Source: Anaerocolumna sedimenticola
GTDB taxonomy: Bacteria > Bacillota > Clostridia > Lachnospirales > Lachnospiraceae
DNA: 64,000 nt
Direction: 5' to 3'
NCBI RefSeq assembly: GCF_009931695.1
Contig: NZ_CP048000.1
Location: 1,877,501 to 1,941,500 of the forward strand
The notes beneath the pieces were generated by a model, which was given only the letters and a program-made list of their open reading frames with translations, was not told where the DNA came from and made no database searches. The first letter of the stretch is position 1. Every line of letters begins with the position of its first letter. Below, in pieces: positions 59,400 to 64,000 of the stretch. A program made the translations under genes and the position numbers.

Positions 59400-59545
59400 G
59401 AACCACAATTCGATCCGGGTGTATTTATAGAAAGAGAACATATCTATCTGTATACCGCTTTTTCGGGCATGGTGATGTCTCGAGGGCGGGTGCGATGGTT
59501 ACAGTGCTTGAGAATGTGGTGTCTGCCAGTAACATCCCAGACAAT
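59400..59545 (+). pseudogene. Possible GH43-like glycosidase remnant in a 347-base gap
   Basis: From 59412 the frame reads DPGVFIEREHIYLYTAFSG, then in a shifted frame RAGAMVTVLENVV. The order resembles the middle of some GH43-like glycosidases. There is no start or catalytic context. The rest of 59352-59698 is A/T-rich, with a GAGGAGGAG site for the next gene. Confidence 0.35.
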
Positions 59546-59698
59546 ATTCATAATCATAAATATATGTACATAGGTACATGTTTCTGATATTTGACAATAT
59601 TGCATAAAAAAGTTAAATTAATTGTGTTATATATGTATAGAATTACATATATTTAAAATCAAAGAAATGATTTACTAAAACTAAGAGGAGGAGATTAT

Positions 59699-61453
59699 AT
59701 GAAAGTAAAGAAAATTTTAGCGCTTGCTATGGTTCTTGTAGTAATGCTTACCGCTGTAGCATGCAAAAAGGATGCTGAGCCGACGAAGGCTCCAGGTTCC
59801 GTAACGAATGCACCTGGCACAACTGAAACACCTGCTACAACTGAAACACCTGCTACAACAGATCCGCTTGCCGATCCATCCGGCGTACTTACACCCGACA
59901 AGGAAACAACACTTTCGGTGTGGTTGATGACCGCCGAGCAGGCACCTGCACCTGACAACAAGATCACCAAATTACTTAAAGACAAATTGGGTGTAACAAT
60001 CAACTATGAAATAGTTTCTCCGGACAACGCTGACCAGAAAATCGGCGTTATGTTAGCAGGTGGTGAATATCCTGACCTGGTTGGCACAACAGATTTAAAG
60101 ATGCGTCTTCTGGAAGGTGGTGCACTGATCAAACTGGATGATCTCCTTGCTACAGGCAATTATCCAAATCTTAAAACACACGTGGATCCATATATTAAAA
60201 AGATGAGTTATAGCGGCAGCGAGGTGGATCCAGGACTATACATAATCCCGAACTATAATCGTTTTTATGGTGAGATCACCGGCGGTATACACTGGGGTAC
60301 AGCATTCTGGATTCAGAAGGCTGTTCTTGAGGATGCCGGTTACCCAGACCTTACCAACATTACGCTTGAACAATATTTCAAATTGATTGAAGATTACAAG
60401 GCAAAATATCCGGAGATTAACGGTCAGAAGACGGTAGGCTTTGCAGTTCTTGCCTCTACCGGACGAGAATGGGGTATGACGAACGCTCCGAACTTCCTTG
60501 CGGGTAATCCAAACAACGGTGGCGTTATCGTTGACAGTAATAATGTTGCGACGATTTATGCCGACAAGCCGATTGCACACGACTACTTCAAGATTTTGAA
60601 TGCTGAGTATGCAAAGGGTATAGTAGACCCTGAATCTTTCACAGAGAATTTTGACCAATATATTGCGAAAATTGCAACAGGCACTGTACTTGGTATGCAT
60701 GACCAGTATTGGAACTTCCAGACTGCTACACAGTCTTTACAAGGTGCCAAAATGGATGAACGCACGTATGCTCCGGTTATGCCGGTATATCCCGGTGCGG
60801 AGCCATACTATGCAGACCGGGATGTTATGAATACAAATCAGGGCTTCGGTGTATCAGTATCCAGCAAACAGCCTGAGACTGCACTTAAATTCGTAGATTT
60901 GATGCTGAGCGAGCCTTGGCAAAAGGTTTTGTCATGGGGTATTGAAGGAGAAGACTATGAAGTTGACAGCGATGGCAAGTTTTACCGTACGGAGCAGCAA
61001 CGAATTAACTACAAGGATTTGACATGGCGTTCCAGCAACAGGTTAACTGCGTTACTTGATTTATTGCCAAAGCACAATGGGCAGTACACCGACGGTAATG
61101 CCTACAGCCCGGATGACCAACCTACTGAATTCTATGATACATTAAGCGATTATGATAAGGCTTTCATGAAAGCCTATGGCAAGCAGACATGGCGTCAGTT
61201 CGTGAACAGCCCGCCTGAAAATCCAGTGTATTATCCATGTTGGAATATCACACTGAGTGACGATGCCACTGAGGTTAACCAACAGCTTACTGATGCGGGA
61301 GTGCAGTATTTGCCAAAAGCAATTACGGGTTCAGTAGATGACTTCGAAAGTAACTGGACTAAATATGTTGATACCATAAAGAAAGTGGATGTAAAGGTGT
61401 ATGAAGATGCTATAAACGCAGGCATTCAGGAACGTATTAAAAACTGGAAGTAA
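59699..61453 (+). CDS. LplA-type substrate-binding lipoprotein
   Basis: A 584-residue surface lipoprotein of the LplA/YtcQ group. The lipobox is MLTAVACKKD (Cys about 22). A Thr/Glu/Pro linker contains a TTETPA tandem. The binding domain opens with LSVWLMTAEQAPAPDNKITKLL and continues to a C-terminal aromatic-rich half. GGAGGAG precedes the ATG. It heads an operon with two permeases of the LplB and LplC type. Such systems take up complex oligosaccharides; the substrate here is unknown. Confidence 0.93.
   Translation: MKVKKILALAMVLVVMLTAVACKKDAEPTKAPGSVTNAPGTTETPATTETPATTDPLADPSGVLTPDKETTLSVWLMTAEQAPAPDNKITKLLKDKLGVTINYEIVSPDNADQKIGVMLAGGEYPDLVGTTDLKMRLLEGGALIKLDDLLATGNYPNLKTHVDPYIKKMSYSGSEVDPGLYIIPNYNRFYGEITGGIHWGTAFWIQKAVLEDAGYPDLTNITLEQYFKLIEDYKAKYPEINGQKTVGFAVLASTGREWGMTNAPNFLAGNPNNGGVIVDSNNVATIYADKPIAHDYFKILNAEYAKGIVDPESFTENFDQYIAKIATGTVLGMHDQYWNFQTATQSLQGAKMDERTYAPVMPVYPGAEPYYADRDVMNTNQGFGVSVSSKQPETALKFVDLMLSEPWQKVLSWGIEGEDYEVDSDGKFYRTEQQRINYKDLTWRSSNRLTALLDLLPKHNGQYTDGNAYSPDDQPTEFYDTLSDYDKAFMKAYGKQTWRQFVNSPPENPVYYPCWNITLSDDATEVNQQLTDAGVQYLPKAITGSVDDFESNWTKYVDTIKKVDVKVYEDAINAGIQERIKNWK
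59819..59854 (+). repeat. Two perfect 18-base tandem units in the lipoprotein linker
   Basis: AACTGAAACACCTGCTAC is repeated exactly, encoding TTETPA twice. It lies just after the lipid-anchor cysteine, so a change in copy number would alter linker length without harming the binding domain. Confidence 0.85.
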
Positions 61454-61516
61454 TCACTAAATTTATGTAAGACTATGGGGGATTCAATGCCCCCCAATTT
61501 TGTGGGAGGTGCCAGA

Positions 61517-62458
61517 TTGAATCATAAAAGAAAAAAAAGTGTGCGGGCTACCATCTGTTCCCAGAAAGCCTTGCTCATCATGAGTGTACCGTTATTATTA
61601 TATCAGATTTTGTTCAGGTATGTACCGATATACGGTTGGTCTATCGCATTCCAGGACTATAAGCCGGGGCGCGGTCTGTGGGATCAGAAATGGGTTGGAT
61701 TTTCCAATTTTAAGAAGTTGTTTACGGGCGTTATGGGTGAGCGATTCACGCGGGATATTGTAAACACACTGGGGCAGAGCATACTGACATTGCTCCTTGG
61801 TACGATATTAGCGATTCTGCTGTCACTCATGTTGAACGAGGTAAAAAACGTGGCGTTTAAGCGAGTCATTCAAAATATTACTTATATGCCACACTTTCTT
61901 AGCTGGATTATTGTGGCAGGCATTGTTTCAGTTGCACTCTCTGAACCAAGCGCCGGCGGATTTATCAACTCTATTCTCATGGCGTTGCATATTATTGACC
62001 AGCCGATACAGTTCCTTGCGAAACCCGGATATTTTTGGGGCATCGCTGCAGGTAGTAATCTATGGAAGGAATTAGGTTGGAATACTATCTTGTATATGGC
62101 AGCTATGACAGCCATAGACCCGACGCTTTACGAAGCGGCGGATATGGATGGCGCAGGTCGCTATAGAAAAATATGGAACATTACACTTCCGAGCATTCGA
62201 CCAACCATCGTCATACTGTTGATTATGTCTACGGGTTACATTTTAGAGGCAGGGTTTGAAATTCCATATTTCTTAGGTAACGGACTGGTAGTGGAAAAAT
62301 CAGAAACAATCGATGTATTTGTTATGCGATATGGCTATCAGATGGGAAATTACAGCTTGGCTGTTGTGGCAGGTATCTTTAAGACAATTGTAGGCATTGG
62401 TATCGTTGGCCTGGTCAACTATATTGCCGGGCGGCTTGGCGAAGAAACACTGGTGTAA
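61517..62458 (+). CDS. LplB-type ABC transporter permease
   Basis: About 313 residues, six membrane helices. The segment YVPIYGWSIAFQDYKPGRGLW is typical of LplB. The EAA loop reads DPTLYEAADMDGAGRYRKIWN (about residue 207). TTG at 61517 is taken as the start because GGGAGGT lies 6 bases before it; the longer frame from 61475 has none. No ATPase is present, so a shared one is implied. Confidence 0.92.
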   Translation: MNHKRKKSVRATICSQKALLIMSVPLLLYQILFRYVPIYGWSIAFQDYKPGRGLWDQKWVGFSNFKKLFTGVMGERFTRDIVNTLGQSILTLLLGTILAILLSLMLNEVKNVAFKRVIQNITYMPHFLSWIIVAGIVSVALSEPSAGGFINSILMALHIIDQPIQFLAKPGYFWGIAAGSNLWKELGWNTILYMAAMTAIDPTLYEAADMDGAGRYRKIWNITLPSIRPTIVILLIMSTGYILEAGFEIPYFLGNGLVVEKSETIDVFVMRYGYQMGNYSLAVVAGIFKTIVGIGIVGLVNYIAGRLGEETLV

Positions 62459-62470
62459 GGAGGCAAACGA

Positions 62471-63378
62471 GTGAAAATTAAGAGGTGGAAACCAGAGAAA
62501 ATTATATTCACAATATTAAATTCAGGCATTCTTTTATTATTGTCTGCATTTATGATTTATCCGCTACTGAATACACTGGCGATTTCCTTTAATGACGGAC
62601 TGGATGCGATAAAAGGCGGAATTACTATATGGCCGAGAATGTTCTCACTAAAGAATTATGATATTGTCTTTCATATGTACACGATTTATGATGCATTTTT
62701 TACTAGCGTGACAAAGACGATAGTCATTGTGCTTACAAATATTTTATTTACATCTATGCTTGCATATGCACTTAGTCGGAACGAGTTTTTCTTAAGAAAG
62801 CCGATTACGATTATATTCGTGTTGACAATGTACTTTAACGCTGGTCTTATCCCGAATTATTTATTGATAAAGGATATGAATATGTTGAATACATTTCAGG
62901 CTTATTGGGTACCAAATATCATCAGTGCGTTCAACCTCATTGTTATACGAACATATATGAAATCAATCCCCGATTCGCTTACGGAGTCTGCCAAGATTGA
63001 TGGTGCGGGACATTTCCTTATATGGTGGCGTATCATTATGCCACTGTGCAAGCCAACGCTTGCGGTTATTGCACTTTTCGTAGCTGTAGGCAGCTGGAAT
63101 AGTTGGATGGATACGCTTCTGTATAACTCAGGGGATCAAAAGCTGTCCACGCTTCAATACGAGTTGCAGAAACTACTGGCAAGCGCAATGAACGCAGGAA
63201 CGAATCAAGGCGGTATGGCAGGCGCAGCGGCAATAGCCGGTCAAGGGGGCAGGTAACGACGCCGCTGGCTTTACGTGCCGCGATTACCATTGTGTCTGCT
63301 GTACCAATATTATGTGTGTATCCATTTTTGCAACGGTACTTTGTCTCTGGTTTGACTATCGGCGGCGTAAAAGAGTAA
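62471..63378 (+). CDS. LplC-type ABC transporter permease (one-base frameshift near the end)
   Basis: Partner permease starting at GTG 62471 after AAGGAGG. The EAA loop is [21 protein letters not shown]. As read, the frame stops at 63256. One more G in G5 (63245-63249) restores [19 protein letters not shown] and a C terminus [14 protein letters not shown], the standard family end, giving about 302 residues. I therefore place the end at 63378. Confidence 0.9.
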
Positions 63379-63562
63379 TTTCTTATTACAAGACAAAACG
63401 ATCCATAAGCTTACGTTTAAATTATAAGAGGATGTTGGATGAGATTTATCTCCTTGTTAAAGACAAAATAGAATTAGCTTAATATAACTGTCTTCAGTTG
63501 CGAACAAATACGTTTATTTCAAGAGCGGAATGAGAGCAGAATGTCGAAGTTAAGTTTAGCTC

Positions 63563-63590
63563 TTGCTATTTTTAGATAATCTGTTATAAT
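63563..63590 (+). promoter_or_regulatory. Promoter of the antisense RNA
   Basis: TTGCTA and TATAAT are 16 bases apart. The predicted start near 63597 gives a short RNA ending at the hairpin 63641-63683. Confidence 0.7.
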
Positions 63591-63596
63591 GCAATT

Positions 63597-63685
63597 AGAA
63601 AAGGCAATCGCCACAGGGTGGTTGACCAGTAGAAAAAAGTAAAAAACCTTCCTGAACCGGTCAAAGTACAGGGAAGGTTTTTTAA
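63597..63685 (+). ncRNA. Probable antisense antitoxin RNA (type I)
   Basis: It would run from the promoter at 63563-63590 to a strong terminator and is complementary to the 3' untranslated end of the leftward toxin mRNA. The layout matches TxpA/RatA-type modules, where the RNA pairs with the toxin mRNA tail. It carries AGGGTGGTTGACC at 63615-63627, also present in the toxin mRNA leader. Existence and start are predictions. Confidence 0.6.
63641..63683. terminator. Bidirectional terminator between toxin and antitoxin genes
   Basis: AAAAAACCTTCC with TG pairs with CAGGGAAGGTTTTTT around a loop. T-runs on both strands let it end both the antisense RNA and the toxin mRNA. Confidence 0.85.
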
Positions 63686-63697
63686 GTTAGAGTCATA

Positions 63698-63772
63698 TTA
63701 AATAAATGTCAGTAATGCAATAATGAACATTCCAAATTGTATTAAGTATTTAAAATCAAACTTATTATTCAT
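63698..63772 (-). CDS. Type I holin-like toxin, 24 residues
   Basis: The short frame reads MNNKFDFKYLIQFGMFIIALLTFI. A single membrane helix with the QFGMFIIALLTFI end is typical of small holin-like toxins of Firmicutes (TxpA-like), which damage the membrane when made in excess. GGAGG about 8 bases upstream supports ATG 63772; in-frame ATGs at 63778 and 63787 are too near the site. The mRNA leader of about 75 bases contains a GCAGT/ACTGC hairpin. Confidence 0.72.
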   Translation of the reverse strand: MNNKFDFKYLIQFGMFIIALLTFI

Positions 63773-63854
63773 ACGCATCTCCTCCATTCTATGTAGAATG
63801 AAGGTCAACCACCCTATATACGATGGCCGGCAGTTATGGCTACTGCTTAGGTAA

Positions 63855-63883
63855 ACTATACCATAATTAAAATGAGAACACAA
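63855..63883 (-). promoter_or_regulatory. Promoter of the toxin mRNA
   Basis: On the minus strand TTGTGT and TATAGT are 17 bases apart; transcription would begin near 63847. The remaining 63884-64000 shows no gene. Confidence 0.6.
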
Positions 63884-64000
63884 GTTCGAAAAGCGGATTG
63901 TAAATATATTTAACTAAAGACAATAAAAATACTTGAAATAGCAAGCTTAAGTTTTGGCTTCGAAGAAAATTGGTAGCTATGTTTTCATTGGGGTCTACAC

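Noticed and set aside
59819..59854. Possible CRISPR-like repeat
   Set aside because: Only two contiguous units without spacers, within a coding linker. No CRISPR array was found anywhere in the window.
60236..60700. Leftward open frame of 154 residues
   Set aside because: It is antisense to the LplA-type binding protein.

Overview
The window looks like a low-GC, Gram-positive anaerobe of the Clostridia, most likely a plant-polysaccharide-degrading Lachnospiraceae. The evidence is the A/T-rich codon use with strong AGGAGG-type ribosome sites, many solute-binding lipoproteins, YesM/YesN-type regulators, a GH43 xylosidase, pyruvate phosphate dikinase, a single-chain glycyl-tRNA synthetase and a presequence-protease-like M16C peptidase. 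This is judged from protein motifs; no database was searched.

Layout. 1-1119 is the 3' part of a 23S rRNA gene with a terminator and no 5S gene directly behind it. 1.5-16.3 kb is carbohydrate/oligomer uptake: a YesM-like sensor kinase, an AraC-type response regulator and a solute-binding protein; then a complete Opp/Dpp-type importer; then a CUT1 sugar importer without its own ATPase. 16.4-20.7 kb holds a zinc-ribbon membrane protein, an aldo/keto reductase and a NarL-type two-component pair. 21.1-27.8 kb is a second CUT1 locus with an embedded FAD oxidoreductase and a GH43 beta-xylosidase. 27.9-53.3 kb is mostly housekeeping: chemotaxis receptor, gltX, UvrD-type helicase, nitroreductase, DinG-type helicase, VanZ-like protein, lipid kinase, LiaF-like/DUF4097 pair, M16C peptidase, era, yqzL-like, recO, glyS and ppdK.

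53.3-58.2 kb is an accessory zone. Three diverged remnants of the ppdK 3' end, each still encoding a QAVLNNK-stop tail and followed by a terminator, lie at 53.3, 54.7 and 55.45 kb. They suggest repeated insertion at the ppdK 3' end. The first two flank an NHL-repeat gene. Beyond them lie a PadR-like remnant with an intact-looking operator, transposase remnants, a broken GH51 arabinofuranosidase, a recombinase fragment and the 3' end of a group II intron. 58.2-63.4 kb is an LplABC-like importer with a LacI regulator. 63.56-63.89 kb carries a probable type I toxin-antitoxin module.

Quality warning. Nine reading-frame problems all disappear if one base is added to a homopolymer run, including one in the normally essential glyS and one that removes the stop between the two Opp ATPases. 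A systematic under-call of homopolymers in the assembly is the simplest explanation. These genes are therefore described as probably intact, with the break stated. The decay between 55 and 58.1 kb is different: it involves many stops, deletions and joins, and looks real.
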